From: Sphagnum compactum
Lineage: Eukaryota > Bryophyta > Sphagnopsida > Sphagnales
Assembly: GCA_965153455.1 (NCBI GenBank)
Contig: OZ234493.1
Span: 28,448,213 to 28,512,212, forward strand
Reading direction: 5' to 3'
DNA length: 64,000 nucleotides
This document shows, in pieces, positions 14,392 through 25,300 of this stretch. Both the position numbers and the translations under genes were made by a program. Position 1 is the first letter of the stretch. Every line of letters starts with the position of its first letter. A model generated the notes under the pieces. It was not told where the DNA came from. It worked only from the letters and a program-made list of their open reading frames with translations, and made no database searches.

Positions 14392-14664
14392 GGAAAATTT
14401 TAAATTCACACCTTTTTTGGTTAAATTCACACCCTTTGCACGTCCGATTTTATGCAGATTAAACTTTAAGAGTATGTTCCTTTATCAGTTCAATTACTTC
14501 TGCGGGCAAGTTCTCAAGTTGTGCCCTGATTGACCACAGACCCCACACTTACGTCCTTCCACAGAGGGGTGGGGCAGACACACTCAAATTTAATCTGCAT
14601 ATAATCGGAAGCGCGAAGAGAGGGTGTGAATTTAACCAAAAAAGGTGTGAATTTAAAATTTTCC
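14392..14664. mobile_element. Non-autonomous TIR element (MITE), 273 bp
   Basis: The first 44 bases and the last 44 bases are perfect reverse complements, beginning GGAAAATTTTAAATTCACAC. A further partly matching block (ATGCAGATTAAA) extends each arm to about 70 bp. The flanks carry the identical 8-mer AAAAAGAA on both sides, which would fit an 8-bp hAT-type target duplication, though the A-rich context weakens this. There is no coding capacity. Confidence 0.8.
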
Positions 14665-14947
14665 AAAAAGAAAAGGAAGAAACTTGTCTCTTGGGTATAC
14701 TCAAAAATAGATACCCAACCAACAAGGGTTCTAAGTTCTAACCTGCCAAACTGGGTACCTGCCTAACACTGGTTAGTACTAGGGTAGAACAGCCCATGAG
14801 TGATCACTTAAGCCGGGCAGGTTGGACCAAAGGGGAGGGCTCCATTGTTTAGGGTGTCCAAACAAAACTTAAACCCCTCCTATTGGTGCATCTGGCACAT
14901 TCAAAATCGTCAAAAACAGATTAAAATTGAGAAAGTTATGCCCCACA

Positions 14948-14974
14948 CCCCCCCCCCCCCCCCCCCCCCCCCCC
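14948..14974. repeat. Poly-C tract (27 C)
   Basis: This is an uninterrupted run of 27 C followed by A-rich sequence. Similar C or G homopolymers occur at 31665-31689, 31763-31774, 59406-59421, 61296-61308 and 63031-63057. Confidence 0.95.
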
Positions 14975-15050
14975 AAAATAAAGGGGTCAAAAACTTGAAA
15001 AAAAAAAAAAACAAATCACTCAACATTACAAAGCCTAAACCCAATGACCC

Positions 15051-15360
15051 AAAAAGTTCGTCATATGTCTCTATTAGAGTTCAAGGATGATTTGTAGTTC
15101 TATAACATTTTAAATCGATTAAAATGAACAAGAAATGAGAAAGTTAGAAACTTTAAAAATAAGAGGCATCCAAAGAGAAGAGAAAAAAGAGAAAAAAAAT
15201 GCATTTTGTGAATTGAAAAACTTATTTTTTTGCTTGCTATTTTTTCATTACTCCTATTCATTTTCATTCGCACTTGAAAGATGATTTCTAGAGCTTGAAA
15301 GATGATTTGTAGAGCTTGAGGTAGCAGTCTCATAACATTTTAAATCACTCAAAATGAAGC
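15051..15360 (-). repeat. Dispersed repeat Y, copy at 15 kb
   Basis: Its reverse complement matches 60180-60460: CTTCATC, TGTGCTTCATTTTGAGTGAT, AATGTTATG, CAAGCTCTA and AATCATCTTT occur in the same order. A shorter diverged copy lies near 54530-54600. It is immediately followed by a 44-bp direct duplication (GATGAAGATCTAAAGAAGTG) at about 15364-15450. Confidence 0.6.
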
Positions 15361-15450
15361 ACAGATGATGAAGATCTAAAGAAGTGGTAGTGACAAGGTA
15401 ATGTAGCACAGATGATGAAGATCTAAAGAAGTGATCAATGACAAGGTAAT

Positions 15451-16582
15451 GATCGGTGATGGGCAGTTCTACCCTACGAGGCTTTTGGACACTGATTGGT
15501 GATGTGGTCTTTGTGAGTTATAAAATAATAGAAAAAGCCCATCATTGCTAAGTTACCTCTTCTCCGCTCTTATTGCACAGTCCCCACAAAACAAAACAGA
15601 CGCAAACGAAAGGAACAGAAGAGATGAGAGAGAGAGAGAGAGAGAGAGAGGGCGAGGTTGCGTTTGCAGAATGAGAGGAGATTGTCGCGGAACTTGTAAG
15701 TTAAACCCCAATCCATCGTTTCAATTATTTCTACCATCCAATTAGGCTGATATTTCATTTCCTGCTGTTTTTGCAAAAGTTCCAAACAGCAACCCCCCCG
15801 CCTCCAAGGGAAAAAAGATGTAGGCACAAAGATGTAGGTGCTGGTGTGGCGGAAAGCTTGAGGTCCAATTTGCCTCCATTTTGCACCTGGGAACAGCACC
15901 ACTATTGGAATCAGTCTATCACTATGATGTCATTTCCACTGTTTTATTTTTGAGTGGAGGTTTTGTTTTGGAGCGATGATGAGGAAGTGTAGTCCGGTTT
16001 GAGATTGTTGTCAATTTTTCGACTTCGTCGCGCGCGATTGGTGAAACCAGGGTTCCTCGGAATAAAGATATCGGTGTTCCGCCCTGGCGTTGATGATGCC
16101 GATTGTTTCGCGCTTCTGAATCGAGTGCAGGTGCGCGACTGTTTCTGAACCTCTTCTCTCTTCCAAATTTTCCTTATTCCAAATTTCGTGTGACGTACTA
16201 GCAAATACGGCCTTAGCTTTATGCATTTTGCCTTGTCCCAAAGAGCTTGTCAGGGTTTCCTTTAATTGTTCATCAAGCCTATTGCACACTCTTCTTGGTA
16301 GAACTATCGTCTTCTTATTCACTTCAATATTTGGATCTTCGCAAGTTCAGTTATGCTTGTTGCCTTTTGTCTCCATTCCTTTGATTAGCGTATTTTCTGG
16401 CCGACTTCTACTTATCACGATTTTCTTCTTCCCGTCAGTTCAGGGGAACGGCTGACTGCTCTGTACAATCAATAGCCAATTTTCGAAAATCTGTTTTTTC
16501 CAATGTTTGTTGTTTGGCCCTGCAACCGTTTCCAAGAAGAGTTATTACAGCATCTACTCCTTGTTCATAGGTGTTATCAGTC
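15451..16582 (+). promoter_or_regulatory. Promoter and 5' leader of the BTB gene, with GA tract
   Basis: A (GA)n run at 15626-15651 lies on the sense strand upstream of the BTB coding region, in DNA that is less AT-rich than the flanks. A good donor, CTTGTAAGT, sits at 15696. Acceptor-like AGs occur at 16570 and 16580 just before the ATG, so a leader intron of about 0.9 kb is plausible. If spliced from 15695 to 16581, a short upstream ATG frame (15671) would join the BTB frame and add 9 residues; I treat that as unproven. Confidence 0.45.
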
Positions 16583-17473
16583 ATGATCTCTCCAGAGTTG
16601 GCAGCGATGGCTGTCAAAAAAAGCCGCTTAGAGGAAGACTTGCAAGATGGGGACGATGATCTATCAGTTGAATATTGGGGCATGTTAAGTACATCCCAGC
16701 ATACCGACATCACAATCAAGACAGAGAACGACAGTACATCGGCACATAGGTGTGTGCTTGCCACAATGTCACCTGTGTTTCGAGCCATGTTCAATAACGA
16801 GATGCTAGAGCAAAACACTGCTGTCATCAATCTCCCTGATATGAGCACACAAGCTCTCAGAGTTTTTTTGTTGCTTCTATATTGTGGCCATACTGGAGTT
16901 GATCTCGCATCTCTACAGAACCAATGTCTTTTGGAGGTTTTTGCTGCATGCCACAAGTATGATATATCATATGGTCGGAAGCAAGCATGCATCTCTGTTT
17001 TGTTAGACTCTATAACACTTGAAAATTGTTGGGAGACAATGGAGAGTGCATACACATACAATTCCATGGAGTTGTCAGAGGCCTGTAAGGCTTTTATTGT
17101 CAACAATGTCCAAGATATTCCAAACATGGTACCCATTATCTGCACCTTGGAGTTGGTAACACTGAACTCAAGCATGCATTCAAGGACAGCACAGGTATAT
17201 CCCATGAAGGTATGGAGTGCAGGAACTGTTGATAATATCAAAGCTGACATCAGGAATGCGCTTCACTGTTGCACTAAATCACGGCTGCATCTTCGTGCAT
17301 ACCTGAAGGCTGGCAGTTGGATAGACTTTGAGGATGATGCTAAGATCTCAGACATACTGGAATCTTTGTCAGATGGTGATACAAGAATAACTCTTGAAGT
17401 TTTCCATCGCCAATGTAGAGAGTATTATGGTTTGTTAAAGTTAGGGTCTCAACTCATCCAGGAATGCAAGTGA
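16583..17473 (+). CDS. BTB/POZ protein with C-terminal ubiquitin-like segment
   Basis: This is a 296-aa protein in one open frame. The ATG at 16583 is the first in the frame; a second Met is at residue 9. Residues about 40-145 are a BTB/POZ domain: DITIKTE, then AHRCVLATMSPVFRAMF, an L-rich helix ending in YCG, and AACHKYDI. A short BACK-like helical region follows to about 185. Such proteins dimerise and commonly recruit substrates to CUL3 ubiquitin ligases. Residues about 201-275 read like a beta-grasp: a strand ending YPMKVWSAGT, a helix VDNIKADIRNAL, a strand RLHLRAYLKAG, AKISDILES, and a last strand TRITLEVF. The order fits ubiquitin-like folds, but this is inference from pattern only. 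A possible donor (CAG/GTATAT) at 17193 could remove that tail in an alternative transcript. The charged N-terminus (KKSRLEEDLQDGDDD) is probably disordered. The long antisense open frame here is a shadow. Confidence 0.85.
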   Translation: MISPELAAMAVKKSRLEEDLQDGDDDLSVEYWGMLSTSQHTDITIKTENDSTSAHRCVLATMSPVFRAMFNNEMLEQNTAVINLPDMSTQALRVFLLLLYCGHTGVDLASLQNQCLLEVFAACHKYDISYGRKQACISVLLDSITLENCWETMESAYTYNSMELSEACKAFIVNNVQDIPNMVPIICTLELVTLNSSMHSRTAQVYPMKVWSAGTVDNIKADIRNALHCCTKSRLHLRAYLKAGSWIDFEDDAKISDILESLSDGDTRITLEVFHRQCREYYGLLKLGSQLIQECK

Positions 17474-19326
17474 TTTAGTGTGCAGAAGTTCAGTTAACCA
17501 TTTGTACATCAGGGGCATCAGATGATGTTTGAGCTTAGACCCCATTACAGAGAGACTTATTTGTTCTGTTGCAAATATTCATTTACTAGTGGAGGAGAAC
17601 AGTTGTTTTCATTTCAAATTGTTGTCTGTTGTAATCTTGCACTCTCAATGGTGTATGTTTGAAGATGGCTCTGCCATTGCCACTGCATTTATAGTCTGAG
17701 CTGGAATTAGGGTTTCCAGCTCAGTATTTGAGCACCTGCAGTTTGCTCTTGCCGAAGATAACCTTTTGCATGTCAGTTGCACAAACATGCAAAAGGAGGA
17801 TGCTGTGTTGCATGTGTCACATTTTGAGGTCTTAATGAATAACTTATCTCTCTTTCCATATTCAAACTTCAGTTACCAATTTCTAAAAAAGTGATGGCTA
17901 CACACTTGGTTTAATGCTGAAGAGGGAATATGTTGTAATGTATTTCAATGCCTCATCTTTTGCCTTCATCATCATTTTCCATCAAATATAAGTTCTAATT
18001 TTGTTTCCAGCAGTTCTTTTCTTCCCCACAAGGCTGAATTTTGTAGAAGTTCAGCTACAGGGGTGGCAGGTTGTTGCCCTGGAGCTTGAGCATCAGGTGA
18101 TCAATTTCCCAACCTTCACTTTGATCCAAGTTTATGTTTGGTAATGTTTTGAATTAGGTGTAGAATTATGTACCTATACCACTCTTTTTCCATAGTTGTT
18201 GAGTTGCAATAAAAAGATGCAAGGATGGCTTAAGATTTCTTAAATCTTATGCTGGAGCTGAGTGTATTCAAAAAGTAAGAAGTCACTGGAGTAGAAAGCT
18301 GCAGGGAATCAAAGATGAGGAAGGAATCATGTTGTATGATGAATATCTCAGGAGTGAGCCACAAGGGATTTGTTGGAGGTCACTCGGCCACAGCACTTAA
18401 ATCAGCCACCTTCAGGTGAAGTATCAGGAGCTCCTTGTGAAATGTTATCACAAGTGAATGCTGTTGCAGAGAACACCAGGTCAAGTTCTATAAATGATAA
18501 TCTCACACTAGTTGTCAAAAATGCATAATCTTTCATCTCATGTTGAGACGTTTCAAAATAAGCATCAAATTTGTCATCAGTTGTCACCTGTTCTTCATGG
18601 TCATTTTAGGAATAGCCTGTCTAACCACTACCCTAGGATCCTTTGTTGCTGACAACAAATGTAGTGTCACTGGTTTTTTCAAGGTGGGAATCATCACAGT
18701 TAGATATATCATCATGGTCATATATGTGTCAATGGCTGGGCATCACATTCTGCTGGTTAAGCCCCTGGCTTTTTTGACTTTGTTTGTCAACCCACATTTT
18801 TTATTCATTTTATTGCAAATTCACCTTCCAAACCTTCCATTCTTAAAATACTGAAAGTTTGTGTGGAAATGAACTGGATAATGTCCTTACTTCCAAGAGC
18901 ACCATCCCATATGCTTTGATGTACGTATTGCCATCTACCATTAACTACCCGCCTGATCTTTAGACCTGTTTCTGTGAACCTGTATCTAGGCATGCCTGCC
19001 TGCTCATAGTGGACCAAAAGGCTGTAAGCACAATATGTTGCAAGTTCCAACCCCACCACAGCCCCCTACGGTGACATGACTTTCCTCTCCTTTTGAGCAG
19101 ACACTACACTAGGATTAAACTGAATGTTACAGCTAGTTCTAATTCTATCTACCTTCCAAGATGTTCAAAATTTGACTCGAATCAAATTCAATCTTAACAT
19201 CCTGACATAGCCCTGGAACGGGCAAAGAATGGTGTCAAAGTACAACAGCTGCCATGACAAATCTTCCAGCAACCTCAAGGATTCATAAAGCAGACTCATA
19301 TTGCAAAGTCAGCCTGTTTGTAGTCA
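17474..19326. other. 3' flank between BTB and hydrolase genes; orphan frame 18203-18400
   Basis: The two genes converge here, so both 3' UTRs probably lie in this stretch. One plus-strand frame, 18203-18400 (65 codons to TAA, no ATG), has a protein-like composition (contains GAECIQKVRSHW and GIMLYDEYLRSE). It could be a spliced exon of an alternative BTB transcript or chance; I recognise no family. A minus-strand open frame at 18805-19059 has no supporting features. Confidence 0.4.
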
Positions 19327-22300
19327 TTAGTGTGCTAACATACCAGGTTGTTCTGGTAACAGGAATTTGTTAAACCAACACAATGTTTCCTTTGCCATAG
19401 TTGGTGTAACGACATGCCCAAGTCCTTCCTCTGCAATAAACTGCACCAGCCACATCCCACATCAGTATTGGCATGTTTAAAGACTAGCAAATCCTGTCAT
19501 AATGACAACAAACTATCCTAAACAAGAGATATGCTAATCAAACTGGCATTGTCACCTTAAAATGACTTGGCACACCCATATCATCATATACTTGAGTTGT
19601 TTTATTCAAAACACTCTCCAGCCCTCCCACTGGGCATCTAGGATCTTCTTTTCCTGCAATAAACAGAGCATTGTGGTTAGTAGCAACTTCCATATTGCAA
19701 CCTTCTCCAAGAGACAAATTCAAGCACCCAGGGTACACAACAGCAAATGATGCTCCATTTTATCCAAATGTCAGGATTAGACCTTCAGTTTTAAATGGCT
19801 ACTCATCTGGCACTGAGAGACCATTTATCACCCTATTGTTTCTATCTGAAGAGTATCCACATAGATTACAAAGATCCCCATTTCCCACAATTTTAAGTGT
19901 TTTTGCAGCAAGTCAGCTTCACAGTCTGAGAGACAAGGTTCCCAGCCATCTTGTTGCATGTCAACTAATGTTGAATAGTTCATCTAAGGACATTCTGTGC
20001 AAACAAAATTTGGATGGCTGAGGTCAAAAAACCTATTAAAGGACAGACACAAACCATTGTGTATAAGAAAAGGGCGAGGTGCGATGGCTGGTATGGTGCG
20101 AGGAGAATCAAGCTCATCCATTATGCCAGGTGCTAGTCTTTGCCAAACCTGCAAAGCAAAACTCAAATCAGATTGCTGCAGTAGCTCACAGGTTGGCAAA
20201 TGGCCACCAAATGCAGATTTGGCAGTTGACAAATCCACACCATCTGACAAGAAATCTGGACATACAGAGAGCTTTAACAAACCATGATACCAGGGACACA
20301 GTCAGGACATTACAGCAGCCACAGTTTCAGTATCAATAATCTTTCTCCCAAAATCATCTGCTGCAGCTGTTACCCAACCCCCATCCATGCTACATATTAG
20401 TTGCAGTTTGCATGTATCTCAAGGATTTTACATTGAGAGAGACAAAAGTTCACAGAAAACTTCTTCAATCTACTTGAATATACTCGCAAACCCTAGAGAA
20501 GCAGGATTCCCGCCCAATTAGCAGAGGTAAAGTGAACCAGATAGAAAACATATACAAGACCAAATGCGCATATGACATAACATTACTCACCCTGAAATGG
20601 ATATGGAATGCTGGCCACCCGTGCATGCCATTTCTCCTCCGCAATAGCCCATCCAAAAGACTTTATAACAACCGGCAGAGTAAGATCAGAAGAGTGTAAT
20701 GTTCACTAAACATCTCAATGTTTTCTAGCTACCTAACTCACAAGAATAATAGAGCAAAGGTTTTGAGGCAAAAGGATAGTGATTAATAATTTGCTTACAA
20801 TGGCTAGGTAAACTCAATTCCATGAGTGAGGGTTTCTAATTACACTGATATACTTAACCCCAAAATGTTCATGGTGTGAAAAATCATAAGATAATGTGTG
20901 GATGTCTCTATAGATGGTTGCAAAGCATGTGAATCAATATGGCTAACCTGAACACCGATGAGGGCAACAGCGACAGCAATTCGTGGATCCGCAGCCGCTG
21001 CAAACCATGTGTTCATTCCTGTGTTTATGAAGCCAAATCAGTTGCTTGTGTTTACAGGCCAATATAAAATGTTGGAAGTTACCGTCAACAAAGACTCACA
21101 TAACTTATTGACCACAAAAGTGAAACTGAACTTCTGATCCCCATCTGTACTGTAAAGACTGGGTATTAGGAGCATGCAACTGCACTTCATTCTCTAGAAA
21201 TTCTGGCTGTAGTCACATTCAAAAACTGGGATCATGAAGGGAGTGAGCAGTCCATGAAATCCATCTGCTAATCACTGCATAAATCAATGAAGATACATTG
21301 AAAATCTAGGGCATAACAAACCTCCAAGTGAAATTCCCATCATTCCAATGTGTGTAGGATCAATATCTGGTCTGGTTGTGAGATAATCCATTAGCTTAAT
21401 GATGTCCCATACCTGGCAAGATCCAAACCCACCAAGTCCATGAGCAGGCAAAAACCACTCATACTTTTGAAAAACACAAAATGCTGACATTGATGTTAAA
21501 TAAACAGAAGTGTTAACAACGCTGGTTCTTCCAGCTGCACATTACCGTGTCAAAAATGAAAGGCATTTCCTCGCCAGTCTCCCATGCAGCAACCAATGCC
21601 TGTCCGGCCCAGTACATAAGATTCCTTAGAAAATCATCAAATAATCTCACCTTCACACTAATGTTCCTTCTTAGATACAACCAACCAGAGAGAGATTCTG
21701 ATTAACTGTTTGATTCTTTAGAAAAATCAAGCAGGAGTCAAAAAGAATGAAAGAGTTCACAATACTTCAGCATATGCATGAGGGGAGTGCCCTCGATCTC
21801 CATGATGACGTGCGTCAATTGCTACAGCCACATAGCCTGAAGAAGCGTAAGCCTATCCCCAAAGGACAAGGAGAGAGTTACATAGCTAGGTAAAACATCC
21901 TGCCACAAATTTAGACCAAAGCAGACGATCCATTCCAAACACAAGATCCCTCCAAAAAAGAAGAACCCTCTATCGAGAAACAAAAATTTTGCTTTAAAAA
22001 CCTGCCCTTCTCTAAAACTAGAAATGTTTTGGGCAGATCTTTCATCTTTAGGAGCCCTAACTAGTAACAAGGTTAAGTATCATAGGGAAGTAGGTAGAGA
22101 ATGTCATTGCTTTCTATGTAGGTAGGTCAGGGACTTGGTGGCTACTAGGTAGCCGTAGTCCAATGTTAAGTGAATGTTAGCTTAACATAAAATTTTCATG
22201 GCAACCGAGGTTTAAGTCCCAAATGGCTAGCATGGTGTTAGGGGAGTCAACCCTAGAGTCCCTAACACCAAGTGTGAATGCATGCACCTTTAAGGTGTTC

Positions 22301-25300
22301 TGGCCACTCTTTCTGGTCTTTCAGCCTGGCTTGGCTGGGCAGTTTCAAATTCTTTTACTCAGTTTTTACGCATGTGAACTTGTTACCTTAACTAACCCCT
22401 AAATGTCAAGGTGGATCAAATTGGTTTGCTGTTCAGTGTATTATTGTCTTTTCTTGAGGTTTAGAGTTTAAATGCCTTCTCCTTTAGTAGGGTCTAAAGT
22501 TCTATTCCAGATTATCATCCTGATTTGTTCACAACATTTCTCAAATTATTTGTCTTTTCAAATGTGATTAAAAAAACGAAACTATAAAGAGAATTAAACT
22601 ATTTATTGCTGGATGCAATCTGCTAGTCCCCATTCATTAGCCTAATAAACCCTAAACCCTCCATTAAGTCTTATTCATTAGAATCAATGAATTCACTCAA
22701 AATTCAATGAAATCATTTTGACGTACAAGGACACCTTTTGTAATGGCTACCCTAAAAATTAAAAAAACAATATATATTTTCTAGTGTATGTATCTGGAGG
22801 GCAAATATTATTACCCTTGATAAATCTTCTGCCTCAACAACGGATGACACCATAAGTAAGTATAAGGCTCCTAAAGATCAAGAACCTTGTGCATAAGGTG
22901 CCTCCTCTGGTCTCAAATCAATCACAGCTATTGGTTTATAAAACCAAAATTCTACTGGTTCTTTACATCATGTAACGACCTTGAACAGCGCTGTTCTGAG
23001 AATTTGGGACTCAGATTTGGCCTACCTTGTGCATGCAGGGTCCTCATCCCCAGAGCCCCCCCCAATCTCAATCCTTACCCTAACACATAATGATAGAATA
23101 TCATCAAAAGGGTAAAATTCCAGCTCTTTTACAATGTACTGGCTAGAAATAAGAATCTCAGGCCTTAAGTAAAATACCACTATCTATGTTAGTACCATTA
23201 TATAAGGTACACAAACCCTCCAACAAATTTGGTTGCTTCAAAGGATTATAAACAAGTTTACCCTATGTTCACATCACTTGCTCTTGTGTGTGCATTTACT
23301 GAATGTGGAGTAGGCCCACCAGGAGGAGTGGGCACTATGCTTGGTTCCAATAGACAGAGGTCTAATGGATGTTGGATGGGATTAGGGTACGTTTCCATGT
23401 CTTACGCCCACCCACTATCCAACTGCAAATAATTTGGTAAAATTATGGGTGAAAGGAGTTTCTATCTTCGCCTCACTCTTTCTGAACCCACTTTGAAAGA
23501 CAAGAACTCACACCTGGCAGTTTCAGGTGAAGAGGGTTAATGCAACCTAGACGACCAAGTCAGAATGTCTTTGCACTTGTACACCCAGTTTTTTTTTGAG
23601 GTAAGGTGACTGGCATTTGTGAGTCTGGTGGGTGTTTCTAAATCTCTGGGGAGTGGGCGAGGCACCCATAGAAAAGTGGTGGGATTCTCATTTCAACTTT
23701 TTACACAAACACCTCTGCAACTATTGAAACTGAGGGCTTGTTATTGGACTTGAGCCTGAGTCTAACCTAGCGGAAATCTGCTGAAGCGACTAGAGATACC
23801 TTTTTAAACAAATGCTTTTATTGGAGAGAAGCAAAAAAAGCATAAGCTTAAATCAATGCTTATTCTGATGAGATATTGAATGCTTCTCAAAAGATGGAAA
23901 TTGCACGTAAAAGAAGGGACTATTTGAACCTCCTCACTTATTGCGCTCACACAAACAGGGCAGGTTTCATCTGTTGTAACTTTTTTTCCACTTTACACAA
24001 GATGAGTCCACTCAGCACTGCCACCTGACAGTTAAGGGGGCGAGCACTAGCATGACGCGACAAGAGCCACTTTCAGTGAATTGGAGGCCAAAGGCATTGT
24101 GACAGGCACGTGTCAGTTTTTGGCAGGTTTTCTTCAGCTACTATTCTCCAGCTGGGTAGCGCATCCACCAATAAAGGGCCAGTAGTACACTACACTAGTG
24201 GTTCAGCAAACCCCTATTTACATGGCAAACCCTAGACATTTGGGCTCACCATGGTTCCCTTTCACTATGGTTCAGCATTAAATGAAACCAGTGGTTCATG
24301 GAACCCCACTATTAGTGGCCACCGCTTATACCAGGAGATCTACCATATGGTTAGTTCAGATGTTAAAATCATTCTCAAAAGGGGGAAGCCAAGAAAAGAT
24401 TGAAAAACTCAGCCCAAAAAACAGCAGAATTCCACTCTCAACCGCTTTCTTGCAAAAGGAATGAAGGTCCCCCACGCCACTAGATTCCCACTTCTGATTA
24501 CAAAAATAATTGTGAACCGTTGTGTAATGTCAAATGGTTGAATTTTTTTTAATATGCAAAAATTGACAATTGTGAGTGGTGGGTAACATATACAAGTGGA
24601 CTAATGGGTGCCCTAGACAAAGTGGGTGGTTGGTTGGTGGCCCCACCATGGGGCCATACCCTAGTCCTGCTAACTCATGACTAGTGAGCCACACTACTTA
24701 ATTAAAGGTGCATTCACACCTAATGTTAAAAGCCAGTGTTAAGTGAAAATCTAGGCGGCATCTTAGGTGGTACACAATGTTAAATGGGCGATTGTTTAAT
24801 ATTAATTGAATGTTACCAGAACATCAAATCTTGGAGGTAAAATAGGTTTATGATGCATTCACACTTGATGTTAAGTCAGTGTTAAACGAAAATCTAGGTG
24901 ACATACTAAGTGGCATGCAATGTTAAATAGGTGATAGCTTAATAATGTTAAGTGAACCTAAAATTGTCATCATAACTAGGTTTTAGTCCTAAATGACTAA
25001 CATGATATTAGGGGACTTAACACTAGAGTCCCTAACACCAAGAATGAACGAACCTTTAGGTTCTAAATGACTAGCTTGGTGTCAGGGGACTTAATACTAG
25101 AGTCGTTAACACCCAGTGCGAATGCACCTTTAGGTCGAGAAAATCATGGTCTGTGAGTAGGCTTTACAGTCGTGCTTTACAGTCACAACTCTGGGCATGA
25201 GATGAGAGAGAGCAAAATGAAGATATCAGTTTGTGAATGGACACCTAATTAACTCATGAAGCACCAGCTGGATTGACATAGTGTTAGTAAGACTTTGTAA

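Noticed and set aside
16435-17250. 271-codon open frame on the minus strand
   Set aside because: It lies antisense to the BTB gene, whose plus-strand frame has clear BTB motifs; the antisense frame has none.
18805-19059. 84-codon minus-strand frame beyond the hydrolase stop
   Set aside because: The hydrolase model ends with a complete C-terminus at 19327; no conserved sequence or splice join supports further coding.
19431-19440. Alternative acceptor TTGCAG at 19431 for the last hydrolase exon
   Set aside because: It breaks the reading frame. The acceptor 10 bases upstream keeps phase and restores FIAEEGLGH, which matches the family.
19997-20339. Plus-strand frames at 20.0-20.3 kb
   Set aside because: They overlap minus-strand hydrolase exons whose motifs (IAPRPFLIHNG and others) are clear.
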